DNA of 64,000 bases, taken from assembly GCA_021152555.1 (NCBI GenBank), contig JAGKVE010000006.1, positions 62,001 through 126,000 on the forward strand. Direction: 5' to 3'. The notes beneath the pieces were generated by a model. The model searched no databases, was not told where the DNA came from, and saw only the letters and a program-made list of their open reading frames with translations. Of this stretch, positions 34,814 to 42,151 are shown piece by piece. The DNA comes from Bacteroidia bacterium. GTDB lineage: Bacteria > Bacteroidota > Bacteroidia > Bacteroidales > Paludibacteraceae. How positions within the stretch are numbered: position 1 is the stretch's first letter; the number at the start of each line of letters is the position of its first letter. A program made the translations under genes and the position numbers.

Positions 34814-36056
34814 TCGTGATAGTTTCGAACGTGTTAACCTTGTCTTTGTCGAAAGGGCAGGATACTTTGACGTAGTTCTCCGTGAATCCGGACATACGTC
34901 CTTCGGTCTTTTTGGCTTCCCATAGGACGACAGCTGTACGGCCTTCCTGCGAGCGGTAAAACTCTTCCGTCTTGCGGGCAGATATAGCGTGTAACTGCTT
35001 GCTGCGACGTTCACGCTCACGTTGCGGAACAACCTCCAAATCCATCTCCAACATACGTGTATTTGCGCGTTCAGAATACGTGAAGACGTGTAATTGTGAA
35101 ACGGGCAGTGACTCGATGAAATCGACATAATCAGTCCAGCATTCAGCACTCTCGCCTCGTACGCCGACCATACAATCCACGCCAATAAAGGCATTGGGCA
35201 TTACAGTCTTGATATGCGCCACACGCTCAGCAAACAATTCCCGTGTATAGCGGCGCCCCATAATCTTCAGAACGGTATTACTGCCGCTTTGAAGAGGAAT
35301 ATGGAAATGAGGGGCGAAATGACGGCTATGTGCCACAAAATCAATTATTTCATCGCTCAGTAAGTTAGGCTCGCAACTACTGATACGCATTCTGAAATCC
35401 GAATGCGCGATAGAGTCCAACGCACGCAAGAGGTCAATGAATTTTTCATTGGTGCTTCGTCCGAAATCTCCGATGTTTACTCCGCTCAGAATAATTTCTT
35501 TGGCACCTCCCCGAATAGCCTCTTCGGCTTGCGAAACGAGCGATGCGATGGAGGGGTTGCGACTTTTTCCCCGAGCCAAGGGAATAGTGCAATACGAGCA
35601 GAAATAATTACATCCGTCTTGTACTTTCAAGAAACAGCGTGTCCGGTCATCTTTGTTGTAAGCACCATAGAAATCGTCCACTTCTCTTATTGGGGAAATC
35701 ACTACTTTTGACTTGCGGTTTTCAAGTTCTTCGACAAACTGCGCCAAGTTAAATTTCTCGTTCTGCCCCAATACATAATCGACCCCCTCAATATGCGCGA
35801 TTTCATCGGGTTTGAGTTGCGCATAGCATCCCGTTACTATGAGTATGGCATTGGGGTTTTGACGGCGGATACGGTGAATCATTTGCCGGTCTTTATGGTC
35901 CGCGGCATCAGTTACAGAGCATGTATTGATAACGCATATATCTGCCTCTTCACCGCGCGCAGCGCGTGTGTGCCCTCGTTCCAGCAATGCCTTCCCGAGC
36001 GCACTCGATTCCGCAAAATTGAGTTTGCAACCTAATGTGGTGAACGATATTTTCAT
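34800..36056 (-). CDS. mtaB: tRNA t6A37 methylthiotransferase MtaB
   Basis: 418-residue radical-SAM enzyme of the MiaB/MtaB family that makes ms2t6A at tRNA position 37. The N-terminal UPF0004 domain has FTTLGCKLNFAES, VINTCSVTDAAD and VTGCYAQ (three Cys for the auxiliary cluster). The radical-SAM motif is GCNYFCSYCTIP (CxxxCxxC). The TRAM-like C-terminus (GRTAVVLWEAKK) is short. Its ATG overlaps the stop of a 33-codon ORF as ATGA. Confidence 0.95.
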   Translation of the reverse strand: MKISFTTLGCKLNFAESSALGKALLERGHTRAARGEEADICVINTCSVTDAADHKDRQMIHRIRRQNPNAILIVTGCYAQLKPDEIAHIEGVDYVLGQNEKFNLAQFVEELENRKSKVVISPIREVDDFYGAYNKDDRTRCFLKVQDGCNYFCSYCTIPLARGKSRNPSIASLVSQAEEAIRGGAKEIILSGVNIGDFGRSTNEKFIDLLRALDSIAHSDFRMRISSCEPNLLSDEIIDFVAHSRHFAPHFHIPLQSGSNTVLKIMGRRYTRELFAERVAHIKTVMPNAFIGVDCMVGVRGESAECWTDYVDFIESLPVSQLHVFTYSERANTRMLEMDLEVVPQRERERRSKQLHAISARKTEEFYRSQEGRTAVVLWEAKKTEGRMSGFTENYVKVSCPFDKDKVNTFETITIRNR

Positions 36057-36154
36057 TGCAGATTAAGTCCTAATGTCTTAGGCAGCAGTTTTTTAGGCGC
36101 TTTGGCAGGCATAGTGGCACGGCCTTTGTTGACAATTGGGGTTGTTCCTACCAT
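36053..36154 (-). CDS. candidate small protein, 33 residues
   Basis: ATG at 36154 opens 33 codons ending in TGA that overlaps the mtaB ATG. The peptide starts MVGTTPIVNKGRATMP and is basic and proline-containing, with AKAPKKLLPKTLGLNL at the end. A good promoter lies 70 bp upstream, and the ORF fills the leader of mtaB, so it could be a translated leader or a real small protein. No homology is recognised. Confidence 0.45.
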   Translation of the reverse strand: MVGTTPIVNKGRATMPAKAPKKLLPKTLGLNLQ

Positions 36155-36223
36155 ATGAACAGGATCAGACTTATACCAATTCGTTTCATTTTCCTTGTTG
36201 ATTACATGTATGTAATTCGGCTG

Positions 36224-36255
36224 CAAAAATACTGCTTTTTTCTGATATATGCAAT
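36224..36255 (-). promoter_or_regulatory. promoter of small ORF-mtaB
   Basis: Minus-strand TATTTTTG (36224-36231) and ATTG (36252-36255), spacing 20 bp. Confidence 0.7.
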
Positions 36256-36291
36256 AGTTTTAATGAAAAATTACATTTTCTTGAGCCAAAA

Positions 36292-36323
36292 TTTGGATAA
36301 TTCATTTTTTTTGTGTATCTTTG
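36292..36323 (+). promoter_or_regulatory. plus-strand promoter without a clear gene
   Basis: TTTG (36292-36295) and TATCTTTG (36316-36323), spacing 20 bp. Downstream is only a 67-codon frame (ATG 36327 to 36527) of low-complexity, partly repeat-derived sequence that runs into the next terminator hairpin. It may drive an untranslated RNA of 200-300 nt. Confidence 0.55.
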
Positions 36324-36385
36324 CAAATGATTTCAAATCCGAGTTCTTCGGAAAACATAAAGAATAATTTTCGTACTAAAACGGT

Positions 36386-36447
36386 AAAAGGAGCACCCAA
36401 TGAGCATCCATTGGGTACCCATTCATCATCCATTGAGCATCCATTGC
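36386..36447. repeat. short degenerate repeats
   Basis: GAGCATCCATTG occurs twice exactly, with variant copies around it, and CCAATG-AGCAT-CCATTGG forms a small palindrome. It resembles other short self-similar tracts in the window. Confidence 0.6.
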
Positions 36448-36494
36448 AACCCGAGAAGGAGAGAAAAGAAAAAAGTCTATTTGGAGAAGAAAAT

Positions 36495-36535
36495 AGACAA
36501 AGAAAAACCAGCCTGCCAAGAGATTGACAGGCTGG
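36495..36535 (-). terminator. intrinsic terminator of the LTA-synthase-like gene
   Basis: CCAGCCTG (36508-36515) pairs with CAGGCTGG (36528-36535); on the minus strand a T-rich tract follows. The stem is the same as at 18452-18479 while the loop differs. Confidence 0.8.
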
Positions 36536-36579
36536 AGTTCGTGGTAGTGGGTTAGTCGGTTAGAGGGTTAGAGGAAGGG

Positions 36580-36622
36580 ACTGGAAAATCCGGAGAGACC
36601 AGACCGCTACGCTAATCCGGAA
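36580..36622. repeat. 43-bp element L, copy 3
   Basis: 42/43 identical to copy 2. The one change (ACCGG to ACTGG) keeps the small stem as a G-U pair in RNA. It lies 12 bp past the stop of the LTA-synthase-like gene and before its terminator. Confidence 0.9.
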
Positions 36623-36633
36623 AACATCGGGGA

Positions 36634-38361
36634 TTATTTATCTATCGTGGCAAAATAATTACTACGGATGAGTTTATCTGATATATCAAAGGCCTCTTGT
36701 TCGGAAATCGGGCGGTTTTGATGGGCAGTGGAATCCAATAGGTTAATACCAAAGCCTTTCCAATAATAATCTTCACAACCGATTAAATGCAAGATTGTCG
36801 GATAAATATCCATTTGAAAACATGTGTCTGTGACGATGGTGTTTTCCGTTATTTGCGGAGAATAAATGATGAGCGGACAAAATCCTTCTTTTACTTTGAA
36901 TTGAGAACTATTTGATGTTTCACAATAAGCGGCAAATAGTTCCCGATATTTGTTTGTGAAAATTGTGTGGTCACCAGTAATAACGAATGTTGTGTTGATA
37001 AATGCAGGATTGTTTCTTATAAGAGTCAAAGTATGCCCCAACCATTTATCCATAAAATTTACAGACTTTAAATAATTACACATGGGTAGTGGCATCTCCG
37101 CAGGGAAAACCAAGTCAGAACTATCCGCACAAGATGAAAAAGGAGTGTGTGTAGAAGACGTAATGACCAAAATGTAGTCATGTTTATCTGCAATACTATC
37201 AAATTTTTGAAAAATATCAGCATCGTTAAAAGGAACGACATAATTCGTATCTATATAAAAAGCCCGACTCATTGCGGCCTGATTCCAAACCATTACTCCA
37301 CCTGGAACTAAAACCGCTGCGGAATCATATAATTGACTAATCGAAGGATATGAATTATATGGGTATCTAAAACAAGCGGCACCTTCTTTAATAGGCAAAA
37401 CACCTGTGTTAACAATTGTTTGTCCATCCATGGAATTTCCCTTGAGTGTCTGTTTTTTAATTTTTGTAGCATATAATGCACTGGGATTATTCATTAAATT
37501 ACAAATATTAGGAGAAATCTCCGGCAAAAGAGCCCAGTTTTCAAGACTTTCAACCAAAAAAATAACCAATTTAGTTTTAGGCTTAGGATTATTATGCACT
37601 ATGTCTATAAATGGATATATTTGATGATTCAACTCTTCCGTATCGACCTTTTCTTCTTGTCTGAAAAGTAAACGATAAAACACAGCAAAGAAAGCATGTT
37701 TCTCAGAATAATTATGTGTGTACCAAGGATTTGAAATTCCGCTTGAATCAGTAGTTATCGGATTCCATAAGGAAGCAATCGAAATATCTCCATCTTGGAA
37801 ATCTCTTGTCCGTACTGTATTTCGGATAAAAAGGATATGAGCAAAATTTAAGATTATAGATACAATTAAAGCAGCAAAAAAGCCCCACCAGTTATGTTTC
37901 TGCCTATTATCAAAAACAAACAAGGCAATTCCTTGAATTATTATAGGGACAACCAACCAGAGGTAGTTTGAATCTATATACATCAATATACTGGATGTAA
38001 ATCCATTTAGGTTTCCTATCATAGAAAAGCAATGTTCATCAATCAGTAAATAATCAAAACTCTGCATATAAACAAGTTCTGCAAGAATCCATATGGCGTT
38101 GATTACCAATGCATACAATGTCCAATATTTGCGTTTGAAAAGAAAAATAAACGCCCCGAGAAAAACAGAAATAGACATTTTTTGCATGTATATTGAAAAA
38201 ATGCGTTTAGGGTGAATAAAACAAGAAAAAAATGACGTATATGTTGAAAAATAGTGAAAAAGGCAACTATATAGAAACAACATGCCTACAAAAGTGAAAA
38301 ACAAGATAGTTGTTGCAAACCTATACTGTCTGGTTTGCTGAAGAAAATGTGTGTGTTTCAT
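36634..38361 (-). CDS. LTA-synthase-like sulfatase-domain membrane protein
   Basis: 575 residues from ATG 38361; a longer start at 38511 would add a Cys-rich hydrophobic segment and cannot be excluded. About five membrane helices (to ~200) precede a periplasmic sulfatase-fold domain: LVIFLVESLENW (metal Glu), LKGNSMDGQ (nucleophile Ser region), SSTHTPF and TFVITGDHT (metal Asp/His). Such enzymes transfer phosphoglycerol or phosphoethanolamine to surface glycans or lipids; substrate unknown. The gene is visibly more A+T-rich than its neighbours, suggesting recent acquisition. It is bracketed by elements R and L like the LRR gene. Confidence 0.82.
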   Translation of the reverse strand: MKHTHFLQQTRQYRFATTILFFTFVGMLFLYSCLFHYFSTYTSFFSCFIHPKRIFSIYMQKMSISVFLGAFIFLFKRKYWTLYALVINAIWILAELVYMQSFDYLLIDEHCFSMIGNLNGFTSSILMYIDSNYLWLVVPIIIQGIALFVFDNRQKHNWWGFFAALIVSIILNFAHILFIRNTVRTRDFQDGDISIASLWNPITTDSSGISNPWYTHNYSEKHAFFAVFYRLLFRQEEKVDTEELNHQIYPFIDIVHNNPKPKTKLVIFLVESLENWALLPEISPNICNLMNNPSALYATKIKKQTLKGNSMDGQTIVNTGVLPIKEGAACFRYPYNSYPSISQLYDSAAVLVPGGVMVWNQAAMSRAFYIDTNYVVPFNDADIFQKFDSIADKHDYILVITSSTHTPFSSCADSSDLVFPAEMPLPMCNYLKSVNFMDKWLGHTLTLIRNNPAFINTTFVITGDHTIFTNKYRELFAAYCETSNSSQFKVKEGFCPLIIYSPQITENTIVTDTCFQMDIYPTILHLIGCEDYYWKGFGINLLDSTAHQNRPISEQEAFDISDKLIRSNYFATIDK

Positions 38362-38589
38362 AACTATGTATTTAAAAACGTGGATCCCTAAAACATGTTT
38401 ACTTGTCAATTGAGGTCGTAGGAAAAACCATGTAACCAAATAAACGATGAAGGAACCCACGTCGCATATACACAAGCACAGTGTACACACACACACATGA
38501 GCATCCAACACTTGTTTTTTAGTTACGATAATTGAAGTTTCCTACGTTCCAATTGATCAAAAACAAGCGTATAAACGCTAATTATAAAT

Positions 38590-38623
38590 ATGTCACCGCT
38601 TTATTACGCTGTCGGTGCCAGCG
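38590..38623. repeat. 34-bp element R, copy 2 (5' UTR of LTA-synthase-like gene)
   Basis: 31/34 identical to 20068-20101, with ATGTCACCGCTTTATTA unchanged. It is 16 bp from the -7 box in both copies, on the transcribed side. Confidence 0.85.
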
Positions 38624-38638
38624 TTGCATTTTGCGCTG

Positions 38639-38670
38639 CAAAATTACACAAAAAAAACGATACGCGCAAG
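38639..38670 (-). promoter_or_regulatory. promoter of LTA-synthase-like gene
   Basis: Minus-strand TAATTTTG (38639-38646) and CTTG (38667-38670), spacing 20 bp. The sequence upstream (ATACGC-CAAG) also resembles the LRR promoter. Confidence 0.75.
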
Positions 38671-38697
38671 TTTTTTATACTAAAAATGCAAAAAAAT

Positions 38698-38966
38698 GTC
38701 TTGCGACCTGTGATTTCCATGCCCATATTGCCCATCCCGAGCAAGCTCAGATGGTCAAAATGACATGTAAATCATGCTAAATGCATTTTTTTCGGGAATT
38801 ATTTCGGCACGCCCCGCAAGCGGGTTCCCTCCGAAATAAAAGAAGGGTAATTCCGAAAAATCAAAAAAAAGGTCTTGCGACCTGTGATTTCCATGCCAAT
38901 ATTGCCCATCCCGAGCAAGCTCAGATGGTCAAAATGACATGTAAATCATGCTAAATGCATTTTTTT
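38698..38966. repeat. two 95-bp palindromic repeats flanking a nested inverted repeat
   Basis: 38698-38792 and 38872-38966 are direct repeats with one mismatch in 95 bp. Each can fold as one long imperfect hairpin centred on GAGC-AA-GCTC, with outer arms GATTTCCATG and CATGTAAATC. The 79 bp between them form nested arms: TTTTTCGG-AATTA with TAATTCCGAAAAA, ATTTCGG with CCGAAAT, and CCCGC-AA-GCGGG at the centre. It lies between the LTA-synthase-like promoter and the rplM promoter. No protein is encoded. Confidence 0.9.
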
Positions 38967-38986
38967 TGATTTTTCTTACGGAAATA

Positions 38987-39018
38987 TTTGGTCAGTTCAA
39001 AAAAAAGTAGTACCTTTG
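38987..39018 (+). promoter_or_regulatory. promoter of rplM-rpsI
   Basis: TTTG (38987-38990) and TACCTTTG (39011-39018), spacing 20 bp. Confidence 0.85.
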
Positions 39019-39024
39019 CACGCT

Positions 39025-39185
39025 TTTTGCGCGTAATGCGCACAAACGCATGTAAAAATCAATAAATTATTAACGTCAATCTGGGCAGTGAGTTAAGTAC
39101 CACGTGACAAAGTACCACGTACCAAGGAGCGGAGTACAAGAGACCGTAAAGATGTCTGTCGGATTGGCCCCAAACAAACACATTA
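39025..39185 (+). promoter_or_regulatory. candidate ribosomal-protein leader of rplM
   Basis: A leader of about 160 nt precedes rplM. It contains TGCGC-GTAAT-GCGCA (39028-39042) and two copies of GTACCACGT about 15 bp apart plus a further GTAC, able to form alternative pairings. Bacteroidia uL13 leaders are known as a class; this assignment is inference. Confidence 0.4.
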
Positions 39186-39641
39186 ATGGAATTTAACAGT
39201 TACAAAACAGTGTCTGTCAACAAAGCGACTGCTCAGAAAGAGTGGGTTGTAATAGACGCTGAAGGCCAGATTCTCGGCCGTATGGCTTCCAAGGTAGCTA
39301 AACTGCTCCGTGGTAAGTACAAACCGTCCTACACTCCGAACGTGGATTGTGGCGACAACGTAATCATCGTGAATGCTGACAAAGTGCAGCTGACCGGAAA
39401 CAAATGGAACGGCCGCGTATATGTACGCTACACCGGTTTTCCGGGCGGTCAGCGTGAGTTTACTCCGGCAGACCTGCTCGCAAAAGGCGCAGACAAACTC
39501 GTTCGCCGCGTAGTAAAAGGAATGCTTCCTAAGAACCGTCTTGGCGCCCGTCAGATCAACAATCTGTACATTTTTGCCGGCGCAGAGCACAACATGCAGG
39601 CTCAGCAACCCAAACAAATTGATATAAACACCCTCAAATAA
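39186..39641 (+). CDS. rplM: 50S ribosomal protein L13 (uL13)
   Basis: 151 residues with the family core EWVVIDAEGQILGRMASKVAKLLRGKYKPSYTP and GMLPKNRLGARQINNLYIFAG. It is a 50S assembly protein and is followed 9 bp later by rpsI, as in most bacteria. Confidence 0.98.
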   Translation: MEFNSYKTVSVNKATAQKEWVVIDAEGQILGRMASKVAKLLRGKYKPSYTPNVDCGDNVIIVNADKVQLTGNKWNGRVYVRYTGFPGGQREFTPADLLAKGADKLVRRVVKGMLPKNRLGARQINNLYIFAGAEHNMQAQQPKQIDINTLK

Positions 39642-39650
39642 TAGAAGTTC

Positions 39651-40037
39651 ATGGAAACAGTTAATGCATTAGGACGTCGTAAAGAGGCAGTAGCCCGCGT
39701 TTACGTAAATGAAGGTGCCGGCAAGATCGTTATCAACGGCCGCGACATCGAGACATATTTCCCGTCTTCTATTCTGCGCTATATCGTACTGCAGCCGCTG
39801 AACAAACTCGGCGTAGCAGAGAAATACGATATCAAGGTAAACCTTGACGGCGGCGGCTTCAAAGGCCAGGCAGAGGCTCTTCGTCTCGCCATCGCCCGCG
39901 CACTGGTGAAAATCAATCCGGAAGACAAAGCTGCGCTGAAAGCAGAAGGCTTCATGACTCGTGACGCCCGTGAGGTAGAGCGTAAGAAACCGGGTCAGCC
40001 GAAGGCTAGAAAGCACTTCCAGTTCAGTAAACGTTAA
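39651..40037 (+). CDS. rpsI: 30S ribosomal protein S9 (uS9)
   Basis: 128 residues starting ETVNALGRRKEAVARVYV and ending in the conserved basic PKARKHFQFSKR tail that reaches the P-site tRNA. Normal length. Confidence 0.98.
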   Translation: METVNALGRRKEAVARVYVNEGAGKIVINGRDIETYFPSSILRYIVLQPLNKLGVAEKYDIKVNLDGGGFKGQAEALRLAIARALVKINPEDKAALKAEGFMTRDAREVERKKPGQPKARKHFQFSKR

Positions 40038-40299
40038 GCTTTTGGTTTTTTATTGGAGATTTTGGCTTTTTTGTTCGGTCATTATGGTCACCATAACTCC
40101 CTTACAACAAAAACCAAACTCTCTCAATATAATTCCCCAAATACTCCAAACTTGGCCCATTGTCAAGTTGTTCCTGTGAGTCAAACGCATGTGCGTGCGC
40201 GTGTAAATAAATAATAAGGTATACGCGTAAAAGACCCACAGGGATAAAAGGAGATTAAATATTTTATATTTAACAATTAAAAACAATAAACATCTCAAA
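40038..40299 (+). promoter_or_regulatory. structured leader of rpsB-tsf
   Basis: This 262-bp gap has no gene and no TAnnTTTG box. It contains TTATGGT-C-ACCATAA (40082-40096), AACTTG with CAAGTT (40149-40154/40064 side to 40169), and CCTGTGAGTC (40173-40182) pairing 9/10 with GACCCACAGG (40233-40242) around an inner GCGCGT/ACGCG stem. A ribosomal-protein leader for uS2 is a reasonable guess. Confidence 0.4.
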
Positions 40300-41145
40300 A
40301 TGAGAACAAATTTTGATCAACTTCTCGAGGCAGGCGCACACTTCGGCCACCTCAAACGCAAATGGAATCCGGCAATGGCTCCTTACATCTACATGGAGCG
40401 TAACGGAATTCACATCATCGACCTCAACAAGACTGTCGTTAAAGTAGAAGAGGCAGCAGAGGCCCTGAAAAACCTTGCACGCAGCGGTCGCAAGATCCTG
40501 TTCGTAGGTACGAAAAAACAAGCTCAAGAAGTAATTGCAGCTCACGCACAGGAAGTAGGCATGCCTTACATTACCGAGCGTTGGGCCGGCGGTATGCTCA
40601 CCAACTTCCCGACCATCCGCAAGGCAGTCAAGAAAATGAGCCAGATAGACAAGATGATGACCGACGGCACATTGGAGAACGTATCCAAACGCGAGAAACT
40701 CCAAATCACACGTCAGCGCGAGAAACTCGAGAAAAACCTTGGCTCTATCGCCGATATGACCCGTCTTCCGAGCGCTATCTTCGTAGTTGACGTCATCGAG
40801 GAGAAAATCGCTGTAGCCGAGGCTAACCGTCTGGGTATTCCTGTATTCGGAATCGTAGATACAAACTCCAACCCGAACAATATTGATTTCGTAATCCCTG
40901 CCAACGACGATGCCACCAAAGCCATCGATGTAATTCTGAGCGCCGTATGCGACGCCATCAAGGAAGGTCTTGAGGAACGCAAGGTAGAGAAAGCCGACGA
41001 GGAAGCCGCTCAAGCTCAGGCTAACACCGAAGCAGCTGCTCCGAAAGAGCGCCGTCAGCGTATCCGCAAAGCCGCTCCGAAAGCAGAGGCAGAGAAAGTA
41101 GCAGAGGCAAAAGAAGAACCTAAAGCAGAAGAGGAGGAGGCATAA
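40300..41145 (+). CDS. rpsB: 30S ribosomal protein S2 (uS2)
   Basis: 281 residues: core ([69 protein letters not shown]) up to about residue 225, then an Ala/Glu/Lys-rich extension of some 55 residues that is low complexity. Such tails vary in Bacteroidota. tsf follows after 2 bp. Confidence 0.98.
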   Translation: MRTNFDQLLEAGAHFGHLKRKWNPAMAPYIYMERNGIHIIDLNKTVVKVEEAAEALKNLARSGRKILFVGTKKQAQEVIAAHAQEVGMPYITERWAGGMLTNFPTIRKAVKKMSQIDKMMTDGTLENVSKREKLQITRQREKLEKNLGSIADMTRLPSAIFVVDVIEEKIAVAEANRLGIPVFGIVDTNSNPNNIDFVIPANDDATKAIDVILSAVCDAIKEGLEERKVEKADEEAAQAQANTEAAAPKERRQRIRKAAPKAEAEKVAEAKEEPKAEEEEA

Positions 41146-41147
41146 TT

Positions 41148-42140
41148 ATGGCAGTTACATTGGCTGATATCAAAAAACTGCGTGACATCACCGGTGCCGG
41201 CATGATGGACGTTAAGAAAGCGCTGGAAGAAGCAAACGGCGATTTCGAGGTGGCGAAGGACCTTCTCCGCAAACGCGGACAGGCTATCGCAGCAAAACGT
41301 TCCGACCGTGAAGCATCGGAAGGTTGCGTACTCGCGAAAGTTAAAGACAACTTCGGCGCTATCGTAGGTGTAAAATGCGAGACAGACTTCGTGGCTAAAA
41401 ACGAAGACTTCGTAGGCATGGTTAAACTCATCCTCGACGCTGCATTGGACAACAAAGTGCAGAGCCAGGAAGATCTCAAGAACCTCAAGATCGGTAATTT
41501 CACCGTGGCTGAGATTATCACCGAGCGTTCCGGCGTTACAGGCGAGAAGATGGAATTGGCAGACTATGCGTGCCTTGAGGCTCCCGTAGTTGACGCCTAC
41601 AACCACCTTGGCAACAAACTGAGTTCTCTTGTAGCAGCAGAGGCTGGGGCAGACCACGAGACCGTTCACGGAATCAGTATGCAGGTAGCTGCTATGAGCC
41701 CTATCGCTCTGGACGCTGACCATGTAGCAGAAGAAGTGAAGAAACATGAACTCGAGGTCGCAATCGAAAAGACCAAACAGGATGAGATCAACAAAGCAAT
41801 TGAGAACGCGCTTCGCAAGGCAGGTCTGAACCCCGCTCACTGTGACAGCGACGATCATATCGCATCCAACACCGCCAAGGGATGGCTTACTGAAGAGCAG
41901 GCTCAAGTAGCCCGCGACATCCGTGCCAACGTACCGGCAGAGGCAGAGGCTAACCTCGCTAACCAAGCTAAGAAAATCGAGATGATTGCTCAAGGCCGTC
42001 TGGGTAAGTTCCTCAAAGAGAACACTCTTGTAGAGCAAGCTTACATCATGAGCGAGAGCAAAGAACTTGTTAAAGATGTTCTAAAAGCTAAAGGCGTGGT
42101 AATCAAAGACTTCCGCCGAATCACATTATCCGCTGAATAA
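41148..42140 (+). CDS. tsf: elongation factor Ts
   Basis: 330 residues, the guanine-nucleotide exchange factor of EF-Tu. The N-terminal UBA-like domain has [26 protein letters not shown] and [35 protein letters not shown] and a C-terminal [13 protein letters not shown] follow. It is longer than the E. coli protein, as usual in this phylum. Confidence 0.98.
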   Translation: MAVTLADIKKLRDITGAGMMDVKKALEEANGDFEVAKDLLRKRGQAIAAKRSDREASEGCVLAKVKDNFGAIVGVKCETDFVAKNEDFVGMVKLILDAALDNKVQSQEDLKNLKIGNFTVAEIITERSGVTGEKMELADYACLEAPVVDAYNHLGNKLSSLVAAEAGADHETVHGISMQVAAMSPIALDADHVAEEVKKHELEVAIEKTKQDEINKAIENALRKAGLNPAHCDSDDHIASNTAKGWLTEEQAQVARDIRANVPAEAEANLANQAKKIEMIAQGRLGKFLKENTLVEQAYIMSESKELVKDVLKAKGVVIKDFRRITLSAE

Positions 42141-42151
42141 TGAAGTAATTC

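Noticed and set aside
38362..38511. Longer start of the LTA-synthase-like protein
   Set aside because: The extra 50 residues are encoded by CA/TG-rich repetitive DNA within the leader; kept as a possibility only.
38698..38966. CRISPR-like repeat-spacer-repeat
   Set aside because: The repeats are 95 bp, only two, and the spacer is itself palindromic; no cas genes are present.
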